Source: Rubripirellula sp.
GTDB taxonomy: Bacteria; Planctomycetota; Planctomycetia; Pirellulales; Pirellulaceae
Direction of reading: 5' to 3'
DNA: 52,515 nt
Assembly (NCBI GenBank): GCA_012270065.1
Contig: JAAXJB010000003.1
Location: 10,398 to 62,912 of the forward strand
The position numbers and the translations under genes were made by a program. The notes under the pieces were generated by a model. It searched no databases. It was given only the letters and a program-made list of their open reading frames with translations, and was not told where the DNA came from. Shown piece by piece: positions 1 through 8,706 of the stretch (positions are counted from its first letter, which is position 1; every line of letters starts with the position of its first letter).

Positions 1-20
1 AATCCAGAGCTTTGGAAAAT

Positions 21-2102
21 CTAGAGCTTTGGAATAGGCCGCTTGGTCGCTTTCTTGAGCATCCGTGCTTTTTCATCCTGAGCAGGACGCGGCACGTTGT
101 TGTTATTGTTGTTGTTGCCCGGATTTCGAGGGGCCGGCGGTGCCAAGTCGGTGAACGACTCCTCCCACTTCCAACCAATTGGAACTGAAAGTTCTTGCTG
201 TGCAAGAAGCGCCCATGGCGTGCCTTTATGCTCATCAGCAACAGCCTGCAAAAGGTTACGAGCAGTTTCGGCCTCGTTCTTCCATTTACTGCCGACTGTT
301 ATTTCTTCGCTAGGCGCGAGCAACCATGTGTTGTTCTTCTGATCGGTGAATGGCATACCACGTTTCGCTTTTGCCAACATTGCGTTGTAAGTCTCTGTTC
401 GGACTTTTTGGGCAAGCACACGTCCCATGGCCAAGTCGAAACCCGCCTTCCATCTCAAACTTTCTTCTTCATCCCGAACCTTCATGCCTGGGTTGAGTGT
501 CTGAGCCATCCGGACGAGCGTCGGTTCCAGTTTCGCGGCATCCTGTTGGGCTGAGGTAAGTTCACCAACAAGCTGTGGCTCACTCATTCGCACAAACCGT
601 GTCTTCGGTCTCGACAACCCACTCGCCGGTTTCATTTGAGCAGCGGTAACCAGGGCCTGCCGCAGCGGGCTGGTCTTGACCATATTCATGTAGTCTTTGG
701 GAGACAGGTAGTCGGGCCGATACCGAGCCATTGCAACAGGGTCGAAGAAGTACTTGAGATCCGAGGCGTAAGGATCGATTTCACCCCGGTTGACCTTGCG
801 GCTCACGTTGCGATTTGGATGGACGGTGAAGTAGATGCCACCGGTTTCATAGCAGAGTCTTGTCAATGCGTATGGTCCGAAACCGCTGTCAATGACAGGT
901 TCGGCCTCGAAATTTGCCGTGAAGCCAACCTGCACACGTTCCGGCAGAAAGGTCTCTGGCCCTTGATCAACCTGTGCCCACTGTGGCGACTGGTCATATT
1001 TGGGATCGGGATCAACATACTTCACCAGACTGTGCTCTCTGCCGAATGGGGCAGGAACCCCGATCACATAGACGGGTATGGCAAGTTTTCGACAGGAGCT
1101 GATTGAAGCCTCGAGCATGTTTCCGTCATCACCCTTCTCGTCGGTGACCACGACAAACAAAACATTTCGTTGTGGTTCGCGACCTGATCTCATCCGGCGC
1201 AAACCCTTGTATTTGTCAGCTGCTGATGTGATCGCACTGAACACTTTTTCTTCGCCGGTCGAATCGACTTGGATGCTTTCGACGATGGCCTTGATTTCCT
1301 CAAGGTCATCCGTTGGCTCCTCGGTGTACAGGGTAACATTGCTTCCGAAACCGATCACCGATGTCAACAGAGGCTGGTCGCTCTTGTCTTTAGAAAAAGC
1401 ATCAACTTCGCTTTCCTTGGCGATTCCCAGCTCCGTGTAAATGCGGTCGAAACGATCTCGGATTTCACGACGCTGGCGATGCAATGACCCGCTCTGGTCG
1501 AAGAGCCAAACCACCAGCGTAGGACGCTCCTCAAGAGACTGAAGAATTTCAAAAGTGAGGCGGTCCACGGCACCCTTGGCACCTTGAGTTCCCTGACCAA
1601 CCTTTCCTTTCATATCCTCAAGCTTGTCCAAAGGAGCAACAGCTTGCTCAAACATGTTGTTGACCTGAATCTGACCTAGTTCGGTAGGATCGAGCTCAAC
1701 TGGATTTGGTATTTCGGCCTCGTCGGAAAAAATTTCAGCGGAAGCGTCAGCCATCTCCATCTCTGCATCGCTGTTGGCTCCCACCTGCGTTTGTTCCACC
1801 TCGCTGTAGGTGATCTCATCGATCATCTCGATTTTTTCACGCTCGTACTCTGGAGGAGAAACCAGAACCACAGCTTCCTCATCAACCTGACTTCGAAGTG
1901 GCACAAGAGCCAATGTCAGAATGATGATCAGGTGTACAAGCATACTGCCGATCAGTGCCGTTGCCTCCTCATTCTCCAACAGGGACTCATCTTCCAACTC
2001 AGTCTCGCTCCAGGCGTCCACACTCTCAGCGCCAGATTCAGAATTGACATTGGCTTTGTGATTCGGCTCTGGACCTGAAGAAGGAGGGGTCATGCTTGAC
2101 AT
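21..2102 (-). CDS. Membrane-anchored von Willebrand factor A (VWA) domain protein
   Basis: A 693-residue protein. An acidic cytoplasmic N-terminus is followed by one hydrophobic segment at about residues 50-68, then an acidic linker. A VWA domain begins near residue 190, and its MIDAS metal motif DQSGS (D202, S204, S206) follows a hydrophobic strand. This arrangement suggests a single-pass protein exposing a metal-dependent adhesion or protein-binding domain outside the cytoplasm. Near the C-terminus a run of seven Asn is encoded by a GTT/ATT-rich simple repeat at about 98-118. Large VWA proteins with one N-terminal membrane segment are common in planctomycetes, but their partners are mostly unknown. 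The ATG start is preceded by an AAAGG-like site about 9 nt upstream; a second ATG lies three codons in. The VWA call is firm; the specific role is not recognised. Confidence 0.85.
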   Translation of the reverse strand: MSSMTPPSSGPEPNHKANVNSESGAESVDAWSETELEDESLLENEEATALIGSMLVHLIIILTLALVPLRSQVDEEAVVLVSPPEYEREKIEMIDEITYSEVEQTQVGANSDAEMEMADASAEIFSDEAEIPNPVELDPTELGQIQVNNMFEQAVAPLDKLEDMKGKVGQGTQGAKGAVDRLTFEILQSLEERPTLVVWLFDQSGSLHRQRREIRDRFDRIYTELGIAKESEVDAFSKDKSDQPLLTSVIGFGSNVTLYTEEPTDDLEEIKAIVESIQVDSTGEEKVFSAITSAADKYKGLRRMRSGREPQRNVLFVVVTDEKGDDGNMLEASISSCRKLAIPVYVIGVPAPFGREHSLVKYVDPDPKYDQSPQWAQVDQGPETFLPERVQVGFTANFEAEPVIDSGFGPYALTRLCYETGGIYFTVHPNRNVSRKVNRGEIDPYASDLKYFFDPVAMARYRPDYLSPKDYMNMVKTSPLRQALVTAAQMKPASGLSRPKTRFVRMSEPQLVGELTSAQQDAAKLEPTLVRMAQTLNPGMKVRDEEESLRWKAGFDLAMGRVLAQKVRTETYNAMLAKAKRGMPFTDQKNNTWLLAPSEEITVGSKWKNEAETARNLLQAVADEHKGTPWALLAQQELSVPIGWKWEESFTDLAPPAPRNPGNNNNNNNVPRPAQDEKARMLKKATKRPIPKL

Positions 2103-2417
2103 CGCTTACTGCCTTTGACGAGGAATTCACCCAATAACGGTGCTTCTGATGGAATCGGCGTTCGCCGCCCACCAACCAGACATTTTCATCCAGTCCGCAC
2201 AAACTTTCAACTTAGAAGCTGGATAAGTTTCGTGTTCCGGTGAAAATAGCCTCACGATTGTAACGCTGAAGGTCTGCTCATGTACTCCAAGATGATTTTG
2301 CATTTTGAGATCTTGCAGTAATTCAATCAAAACAGGCCTGACGGTCTGCCTCAAGACTAAAATGCGACTCCTCACCAGACACACACCCCACCCCCAGAAA
2401 GAGCTACACGGAGCCGA
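2103..2417. other. Divergent intergenic region, nothing specific seen
   Basis: This roughly 315-bp gap lies between the divergent VWA and phosphatase genes, so it should hold both promoters. I see no convincing -35/-10 pair, dyad or RNA element. The only clear signal is a GGAG ribosome-binding site 4 nt before the phosphatase ATG. A minus-strand open frame covering the gap runs into the phosphatase gene and looks like a shadow. Confidence 0.4.
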
Positions 2418-3077
2418 ATGAGTGCACGTTTGATCGCCATTGGCGACATCCACGGCTGTAAACTCGCATTGGATCGCCTGCTCGACACCATTAATCCGTC
2501 GCCCCGGGATACCGTAGTGACACTGGGGGACTACGTGGACCGGGGTCCCGACTCGCGTGGCGTGATTGATCGCCTGATCCAGCTCGGAAAAGAGACAAGA
2601 CATATCGCTTTGATGGGGAACCACGAAGAAATGATGCTTGGCGTTATCCGGAAACAGATGCCCCACGACATGTGGCTCCGGCATGGAGGCGTGGAGACAC
2701 TTGATAGCTATGAATTTCGCGGTGACCTCGATTTTCTCCCAGAATCGCATCTGGAGTTCTTTGAATCGCTAACGCCATTTCACGAAGAAAGCGGCCATTT
2801 TTTCACCCATGCGGCCTATTCACCCAAAATTCCGTTGAGTGAGCAGGAAGCGGAAATGCTTCGCTGGCACTCGCTTCATGAATCCCTGCCCACCCGTCAC
2901 TTGAATGGCAAGATTGCAGTCGTGGGTCACACTGCAAACAAGAATGGAGAAATCCTTGACCATGGACACCTGATTTGTATCGACACCTACTGCTACGGTG
3001 GTGGTTGGCTCACCGGGCTGGACGTTTTTAGCGGGGCAACCTGGCAAGCCTCCAGAGAGGGCAAATTGCGCACGTGA
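2418..3077 (+). CDS. PPP-family metallophosphatase (PrpA/ApaH-like Ser/Thr protein phosphatase)
   Basis: The 219-residue protein carries the three metal-binding signatures of the PPP superfamily in order: GDIHG at residues 9-13, GDYVDRG, and GNHEEM. Later His-containing motifs (THAAY and VVGHT) supply the remaining metal ligands. These enzymes hydrolyse phosphoserine/threonine or, in ApaH relatives, diadenosine tetraphosphate, at a two-metal centre in the cytoplasm. The length fits small bacterial PrpA-like phosphatases. The ATG is preceded by a GGAG site. A BBP7 barrel gene follows about 220 bp later on the same strand, with no functional link evident. The substrate cannot be decided from sequence. 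Confidence 0.88.
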   Translation: MSARLIAIGDIHGCKLALDRLLDTINPSPRDTVVTLGDYVDRGPDSRGVIDRLIQLGKETRHIALMGNHEEMMLGVIRKQMPHDMWLRHGGVETLDSYEFRGDLDFLPESHLEFFESLTPFHEESGHFFTHAAYSPKIPLSEQEAEMLRWHSLHESLPTRHLNGKIAVVGHTANKNGEILDHGHLICIDTYCYGGGWLTGLDVFSGATWQASREGKLRT

Positions 3078-3297
3078 TTTAATCGCGGCACTTGGCTGAG
3101 AGCAAATATCAACGTCTGGAGTCATCCGAGAGGCCAAGACGCAAACCCGGCGTGAAACACAGACTTGGCGCAAACCACAAACTTTACCAGATCGATTCAA
3201 CCGGACTAACCGGCATGGTCGAAGAAAGAGAAAGGACAACACGGGATCAGGTGCGCCAGCACCCCTGCCGCATCTTTCGCTTGCCGCATGAATCAAG

Positions 3298-5004
3298 ATG
3301 GATACGAAAAAATCGTTCCTCGGTTTTCGCCATGAACCTCTTTCAGGCACGTGGCTCCTATTGCCTGCCTTTTTCCTGTTATGCCCTGGAATTGCTGTAG
3401 GCCAGGTACGCACGAAGAAACCGGACAGAGCTGTATACCAACCCCGGTTGATCAGTCCGGGTGAGACAGCGAATGAACAGGACGAAGCTCCGCTGAGGGT
3501 ATTCAACCAAGTCAAAACGACTGCTCGCGCATCGGTTGAGCCAGACAAACGTGGGTCCGAACTGGTGGACACACAACTTGATGACCGGACCGTTCGTGGC
3601 GGAATTCCCCCGCTGTCGGAACTGCAGCCACTGAGAATCGATCCCCTCGTAAAACCTCTCCCAATTGGTGATCCGGATCCGGTTTCCACGGACATCCAGC
3701 AGGTTGGCAATACCGAAATCAATCTCGTTCCACCCAGGCCGATCACGCTCACTCCCTCCGGTTCCGTGAGTGACCCACCTTCCAGCAGTGAACCGATGGT
3801 ACTGGAATCGCTCAGTCCTCTTCACGACACGATCTATGACGGACACGGACATGACGAATTGTGGAGCTGTGATTCCATGCACTGCGACAGCATGGGTTGC
3901 CATGGCGGATACGCTTGGCACTCAATGATCACAGATCATTTCAAAACGGATCACTGGTTCGCAACCGCCGAACTGATGATGATGTGGCGGCGTGGTGATC
4001 GCCTGCCAGCGCTTGTGACCACTGGGCCGGATTCGGACATTGCAACGGCCGGCAGATTGGGGGAAGCCGGTACGGAGATCCTCTTTGGACAAGAACGCAC
4101 ATTGGCTGACCTCCGTGCCGGAGGGCGATTCACTATCGGCACATGGCTGGACTCTCGGGAATGCCAGGGGCTTGTTGGCAGATACTGGTTCGCTGGACGT
4201 GAATCCACCCATTTTGCAACGACTGAGCAGGAAAACCCGGTCATCGCCAGGCCCTTTCTGAATGTGTCTCCTACACCAACTCAGGACACGTTCGTGATTG
4301 CTTTTCCTGCGGCTCGCGAAAACGGAAGAATCAGTGTCAGCGGCACGAGTGACGTCATGGGTGCAGATCTCTCCGTGCACCAGTTTCTGTATGGAAAATT
4401 CGGGGGCACAATTGATCTGGTGTATGGATATCAATTCATGCGACTGGACGAAGATCTCTCAATTTCAAGTGGAGCAACCAACTTGGAAGTTGGCCCCATT
4501 CCTGTTGGCGCCATCGTGAATGTTACCGATTCGTTCGAGGCCATCAATGAGTTCCATGGTGCCCAGATTGGATTCGCAAGCCGTTATCGCGAACAGTGCT
4601 GGTCGTTCAACTCCATGATCAAGTTCGGGTTTGGATCATTGAATCGAATCGCGAAGCGGCGTGGCTCAACGACCACCATCGTAGGATCCGACACAACAAC
4701 CATCAATGAAGGTCTGTTGGTGAACAACAATAACTCGGGTAAATATTCAGACCGAACATTTGGCTGGATTCCCGAACTTGACCTTTCTCTCGGCTACCGG
4801 TTTTCTTCCCGTCTGGATGCCACCTTTGGTTATCACTTGATCATGATGACTGATGCAGTGCGAGTATCCGGCACGATCGACCCTGAACTCGGGGTAAACA
4901 CGAACCCAGTTTCTCCCAGTGATCCCGTACGCCCCAGCCCGGACATGCGATTTGGCACTTTTTACCTTCAAGGGATTCACTTCGGCATACAGTACGGTTA
5001 TTGA
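3298..5004 (+). CDS. BBP7-family outer-membrane beta-barrel protein
   Basis: The 568-residue precursor has an N-terminal hydrophobic signal segment (about residues 18-35) followed by a Pro-rich linker. From about residue 215 it has the features of planctomycete BBP7 barrels: an alternating aromatic strand pattern beginning with WFATAELMMMW, then a RLPALVTTGP motif, a LADLRAGGRFTIG segment and a terminal strand ending in GIQYGY, as in outer-membrane barrels. Between linker and barrel lies a Cys/His-rich segment (C191, C196, C201 and H183, H185, H195, H202, H208), which could bind metal or form disulfides. The stop overlaps the TTG start of the thioesterase gene, so the two may be co-translated. 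Function is unknown; the location and fold are inferred from the family. Confidence 0.8.
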   Translation: MDTKKSFLGFRHEPLSGTWLLLPAFFLLCPGIAVGQVRTKKPDRAVYQPRLISPGETANEQDEAPLRVFNQVKTTARASVEPDKRGSELVDTQLDDRTVRGGIPPLSELQPLRIDPLVKPLPIGDPDPVSTDIQQVGNTEINLVPPRPITLTPSGSVSDPPSSSEPMVLESLSPLHDTIYDGHGHDELWSCDSMHCDSMGCHGGYAWHSMITDHFKTDHWFATAELMMMWRRGDRLPALVTTGPDSDIATAGRLGEAGTEILFGQERTLADLRAGGRFTIGTWLDSRECQGLVGRYWFAGRESTHFATTEQENPVIARPFLNVSPTPTQDTFVIAFPAARENGRISVSGTSDVMGADLSVHQFLYGKFGGTIDLVYGYQFMRLDEDLSISSGATNLEVGPIPVGAIVNVTDSFEAINEFHGAQIGFASRYREQCWSFNSMIKFGFGSLNRIAKRRGSTTTIVGSDTTTINEGLLVNNNNSGKYSDRTFGWIPELDLSLGYRFSSRLDATFGYHLIMMTDAVRVSGTIDPELGVNTNPVSPSDPVRPSPDMRFGTFYLQGIHFGIQYGY

Positions 5005-5432
5005 AGCCATTCAACTCAGTTGCCCCGAGGATTGTGTTGACCGATTCACCTGACCGTTTTTTTGATGCTCCCATTTCCCGTCTCGTTGGTTTCAAGGTTC
5101 AACCGGGTGACATCGGTGAAGCGCGTGTTGAACTCGATTGCGGCCCTCACCTTCACAACCCGATGCACCGGGTACATGGTGGCGTCATCGCCGCTCTGGC
5201 AGACGCAGCCATGGGAATTGCTTTTGGGCGAACTCTGTTGGAACACGAAGATTTTTCGACCATTGAAATGAAGGTGAACTTCATCAGGCCAGTCAAAGAC
5301 GGGCTCATCACGGCAGACGCCAAGGTCCTGGAAAGGGGCCTGCGGGTGGGCTTTGTCGATTGCGAGATACGCAGTGCAAGAGGGAAACGCGTTGCGACAG
5401 CAACATGCACATGCACGGTGATCAGTGAATGA
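5001..5432 (+). CDS. PaaI-type hotdog-fold thioesterase
   Basis: The 143-residue protein matches the PaaI/DUF4442 hotdog thioesterase group: the signature MHRVHGGVIAALADAAMG contains the HGG turn that follows the catalytic region. It is followed by a strand with STIEMKVNFIRPV and a later GRAxV-like strand, so one complete hotdog domain fills the protein. Such enzymes hydrolyse acyl-CoA thioesters in the cytoplasm; the acyl group is not predictable. The start is TTG, overlapping the preceding stop in a TTGA arrangement with no separate ribosome-binding site, which suggests translational coupling. The pairing with an outer-membrane barrel gene is unexplained. Confidence 0.82.
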   Translation: MKPFNSVAPRIVLTDSPDRFFDAPISRLVGFKVQPGDIGEARVELDCGPHLHNPMHRVHGGVIAALADAAMGIAFGRTLLEHEDFSTIEMKVNFIRPVKDGLITADAKVLERGLRVGFVDCEIRSARGKRVATATCTCTVISE

Positions 5433-5800
5433 CCAGAAGGGTATTCTTCGCTGCTCGGACACGTTCCGAGAGAGAATCAACCCGAGGCGTGAGCGAGGCT
5501 ATGACTGCCCCACCTCACTCACGCTCCAGGTTAAAGCTATTGTCCGACTGATCCAGAGCGAACCATGGTGGCGAAGAGAACACCAGCGGTCTGTGCAACA
5601 GGTCGCGGAAACAAGATGCGATTGCCCCAAAGCCAAACTTCATTGCCCCACAAGGAAATTGGCCGTTCATGAGCATTCGCGTCCTGCATGTTCAAATCTA
5701 GCACCTGTTTTATGGCGTGCTGCTCAAATTTCGCATTTGAGTGCAATTTTTTTAACGCGACCCTTCTCTCATCTGACTTCGCGACTTCGAGAATGTTCCC
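5433..5800. other. Intergenic region holding one terminator
   Basis: This gap of about 370 bp separates the thioesterase from the methyltransferase. Open frames on both strands cross it but run into neighbours and show no recognisable protein character. The only clear element is the hairpin plus T-tract at 5723-5753. Confidence 0.4.
5723..5753 (+). terminator. Rho-independent terminator
   Basis: Perfect 7-bp arms CTCAAAT (5723-5729) and ATTTGAG (5735-5741) flank a TTCGC loop; five bases later comes a run of seven T (5747-5753). It faces the + strand, downstream of the phosphatase-BBP7-thioesterase genes and 48 bp before the methyltransferase start, so it should isolate the two units. The stem is AT-rich and therefore moderate in strength. 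Confidence 0.5.
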
Positions 5801-6613
5801 TTGGACGAAATCGTAACACTGCATGAAGCAGCCGACCCACGACTGGAAAACTACCGGAATCTGCGTTGGAATCGAAATCCCGACACAAAAACGCACAATT
5901 TCATCGTGGAGGGTCGCTACTGTGTCGAGCGTCTTCTACGAAGCAACCTGACAGTCCATTCCGTCCTGTTAACGGAGGGCAGGGCACAGATGATTCATGA
6001 GCATGTGCCCGCCATGGTGCCCGTATATTCGTTACCATTGCCAGAAATGCAAAAGCTTGTGGGTTTTGACTTTCATCGGGGCGTGATGGCCTGCGCCAGC
6101 AGGCCTCCTTTGCACGAGTTCACATCCTTCAAACTCGAAGATGGCCGCTCGAAACTGGCAATTGCCATGCTAGGAATCAGCGAGCGTGAAAATGTCGGCA
6201 GCATCATGCGCACATCGGCCGCGTTGGGCGTAAAACACATTTTCATCGGACCACAAACGGCTGATCCATATGCCCGCCGCACCATTCGCGTCAGCATGGG
6301 GTCGGTGTTCAGCCTGAAACTCTACGAACTGAGTGACCCAAGTTCACAGTTGCAAACACTGGCCAATCAGCATCAACTGAGGACAATCGTCTCAACGCTG
6401 GCGACGGATGCGACACCGCTACGCGACTTTCGCCTCGCTAGGCAATCAGGAATACTGATCGCTGGAAACGAGGCGAAAGGCGTCGCGAAAGAGATTCAAA
6501 AAATTGCAACTGATCGAGTGACCATTCCAATGCAAATGGGCACGGACAGCCTCAATGTTGCGATCGCCACTGCGATCTGTCTTCATGAACTGACACAGCA
6601 ACGCATTGACTGA
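5801..6613 (+). CDS. TrmH/SpoU-family RNA methyltransferase
   Basis: The 270-residue protein has an N-terminal substrate-binding domain (about residues 20-100) with the FIVEGRYCVERLL segment typical of SpoU proteins. A C-terminal SPOUT knot domain follows. All three SpoU motifs are present: motif 1 with N131 in ENVGSIMRTSAALG, motif 2 with GNEAKG, and motif 3 with SLNVAIA around S250. The family transfers a methyl group from S-adenosylmethionine to ribose 2'-OH in tRNA or rRNA. Whether this is an RlmB-like or another member cannot be told. The TTG start has no clear Shine-Dalgarno; an ATG nearby is out of frame. It converges on the sigma-factor gene with a 34-bp gap. Confidence 0.9.
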   Translation: MDEIVTLHEAADPRLENYRNLRWNRNPDTKTHNFIVEGRYCVERLLRSNLTVHSVLLTEGRAQMIHEHVPAMVPVYSLPLPEMQKLVGFDFHRGVMACASRPPLHEFTSFKLEDGRSKLAIAMLGISERENVGSIMRTSAALGVKHIFIGPQTADPYARRTIRVSMGSVFSLKLYELSDPSSQLQTLANQHQLRTIVSTLATDATPLRDFRLARQSGILIAGNEAKGVAKEIQKIATDRVTIPMQMGTDSLNVAIATAICLHELTQQRID

Positions 6614-6647
6614 ATTCCTGCTTTTCTGCAGAAACTCATCATTCCCA

Positions 6648-8225
6648 TCAAACCAGTTCGCCGCCTTCGAACATGGAGAGTTCAGCACCATCCAGGAAAC
6701 TGACCAATGACTTGGCACGATAAGGTTGCTGCAACTTGCGAACAGCTTTGCTCTCGATTTGGCGGACTCGCTCGCGGGTCACCTGAAAAATACGCCCGAC
6801 TTCTTCAAGCGTGTAGGTGTAACCATCGGCGAGCCCGTACCGCAATCGGAGGATTTCACGTTCGCGGTAATTGAGCGTTTCCATGGCAGCATCAATTTGC
6901 GTTTTCAAGGCAAGACGATTTGTCTCCATCAACGGATCATCATCACGGTGATCTTCGAGAAACTCACCAAACACACTGTCCTCCTGATCGCCAATTGGCT
7001 GATCCAGCGACAAAGGCTGCCGGCTCATCTTCAGGATGACACGAGTATCTTCAATGGACAATCCACTGCGCTCACAAACCTCTTCGGCTGTTGGTTCGCG
7101 ACCAATCTCCTGAACAAGATCACGCGTGATCTGCCGCACTTTGTTCATCGTATCAATCATGTGCACTGGCACACGGATAGTCCGGCTCTGGTCAGCGATG
7201 GCACGTGTGATTGCCTGACGTATCCACCATGTAGCATAAGTACTGAATTTGTAGCCACGAGCATGTTCGAACTTGTCAACTGCCCGCATCAAACCGGTAT
7301 TCCCTTCCTGAATCAGGTCAAGGAAAGAGAGCCCACGGTTGCGGTACTTCTTGGCGATGGAAACAACCAATCGCAAGTTGCCGGCCGACAGCACGCGTTT
7401 CGCAGCATCGTAGTCTTCCCGGTATGCATCACAGTTCGAAATGCGGCGACGCAAAGTCAATGGTGACTCGTAGGTCATTCGCATGAGATACCGCAACTCA
7501 CTGCGCAACTCGTCACGCGACGGCATGCCCGGCATGATCATTGCCGCGTCGTTGGCAAGCAGAGATTTGATTTCATCCATTCGCTCGGAAGCATGCCGCA
7601 GTTTCTCAAAAAGTGGCTGCAACTTACCGGTACGCAAATTCATTTCTTCGACAAGTCGAACCGCCTTGTTACGTCGAATGACGAGATTCTTCCAGGCGGC
7701 ACGTCTTTGACGCTTTGGCAATTTGAGGTTGATGGCGTTCAAATAATCGACGCGATTTTTTTTCAGCAAATGCTGCAAAGTTCGGACGTTGGGAACGATC
7801 CTCAGCATGATCGCCTTTTTCTCGGCTGCGTTGGTAACGCTGACTTCGATGGTACGATCCAGCCTCAACTCTTTATCCCGGACCTGTTCGAGAAGCTTCA
7901 ATGCTCCTTGCAGCAAAAAGTCCGTTGCCAGCATCGAATGCCGATATCGGTCCCGGGTGCACTCGATCTGCTTGGCAGCAGCGATTTCCTGTTCTCGGGT
8001 CAGTAGAGGAATTTGCCCCATTTGCATCAGGTACATGCGGACTGGGTCTTCGGTCGGATCCGCGGTGGATTCTTGCCGCCTTCGACTGTGATCGTCGCTT
8101 CCTCGTTGCTCAGCTTCGCTGGTCTCTACTGAATTCTTCCCCATGACGCGGGCCCGTCGACTGTTCGACTCTTCTGCGTCAAATGCGTCGTCTTGCAAGC
8201 TTCGTTGGCTAGCTCTCTTCGCCAT
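6648..8225 (-). CDS. rpoD: Primary sigma-70 factor (RpoD/SigA)
   Basis: The protein (525 residues from the preferred start) has region 1.2 ([11 protein letters not shown]), a spacer of about 190 residues, region 2 ([12 protein letters not shown], then the RpoD-box segment [16 protein letters not shown] and the melting segment [13 protein letters not shown]), region 3, and region 4 ending in the helix-turn-helix [13 protein letters not shown]. This is the housekeeping sigma factor that directs RNA polymerase to most promoters. Its regions imply recognition of TTGACA/TATAAT-type promoters. The frame is open to an ATG at 8324, but only the ATG at 8223-8225 has a strong ribosome-binding site (GAGGA, 7-nt spacer), so the upstream 33 residues are probably untranslated. 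The long charged spacer between regions 1.2 and 2 resembles the non-conserved region of RpoD. Confidence 0.95.
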   Translation of the reverse strand: MAKRASQRSLQDDAFDAEESNSRRARVMGKNSVETSEAEQRGSDDHSRRRQESTADPTEDPVRMYLMQMGQIPLLTREQEIAAAKQIECTRDRYRHSMLATDFLLQGALKLLEQVRDKELRLDRTIEVSVTNAAEKKAIMLRIVPNVRTLQHLLKKNRVDYLNAINLKLPKRQRRAAWKNLVIRRNKAVRLVEEMNLRTGKLQPLFEKLRHASERMDEIKSLLANDAAMIMPGMPSRDELRSELRYLMRMTYESPLTLRRRISNCDAYREDYDAAKRVLSAGNLRLVVSIAKKYRNRGLSFLDLIQEGNTGLMRAVDKFEHARGYKFSTYATWWIRQAITRAIADQSRTIRVPVHMIDTMNKVRQITRDLVQEIGREPTAEEVCERSGLSIEDTRVILKMSRQPLSLDQPIGDQEDSVFGEFLEDHRDDDPLMETNRLALKTQIDAAMETLNYREREILRLRYGLADGYTYTLEEVGRIFQVTRERVRQIESKAVRKLQQPYRAKSLVSFLDGAELSMFEGGELV

Positions 8226-8237
8226 TGTTGGTTCCTC
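8226..8237 (-). promoter_or_regulatory. Ribosome-binding site that decides the rpoD start
   Basis: On the minus strand GAGGA (8233-8237) lies 7 nt before the ATG at 8223-8225. The alternative in-frame ATG at 8322-8324 has no comparable site. Confidence 0.7.
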
Positions 8238-8706
8238 AAAACCCGTTTCATATTGATCTGACAGGTGTGGGGGAGACCAAGCAGGCGCAGTGCCGTAATT
8301 CTCTGAGGGGGATGCGTAAATCATGGCAAACTGTTGTGTGCGAATAAGTTGCGTGAAAAGTGGACCGAGTTTTCATCCCCCCGGACGTTGCGTTTTCACC
8401 GCAAACAGTCGTTGCAAAAAAGCAACGCACGTGGATTTGGCGAATCGCTTGCAGTGCCGCGATTTGCGTCGCTCACTGCCTCGGTGTCCAATACTAGGTC
8501 ACTTTGCGTGCTCTACCCGCTTTGTCCTCATGGATTTACACTTATCTTTTGGTGCGGTAGGTCGGTCCATATCGTTCACGCGTCCTAACACAACCTCCAC
8601 TCAGGCCTTTCTTGCGCGTTTCTTCGCCTGTTTTGATGCGCATGCAGGGTTTCGGGTTCCGTTTTTGAGGTTGGGTCACCAAAGAAACTGACGAGTTTAT
8701 TCCGCT
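8238..8706. other. Divergent regulatory region of rpoD and glnE with a small dyad
   Basis: This intergenic stretch of about 470 bp should contain the promoters of both divergent genes. I cannot define a -35/-10 pair with confidence. One exact inverted repeat is present: CGTTGC (8410-8415), six A, GCAACG (8422-8427). It could be a weak hairpin or a protein site, and lies about 185 bp upstream of the rpoD start. Open frames across the region look non-coding. No ribosome-binding site is obvious before glnE. Confidence 0.35.

Noticed and set aside
2820-3752. 310-codon minus-strand open frame across the phosphatase and BBP7 genes
   Set aside because: It overlaps two well-supported genes on the other strand and looks non-coding in composition.
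8226-8324. 33-residue N-terminal extension of the sigma factor
   Set aside because: No ribosome-binding site before the upstream ATG, whereas the internal ATG has GAGGA with a 7-nt spacer.
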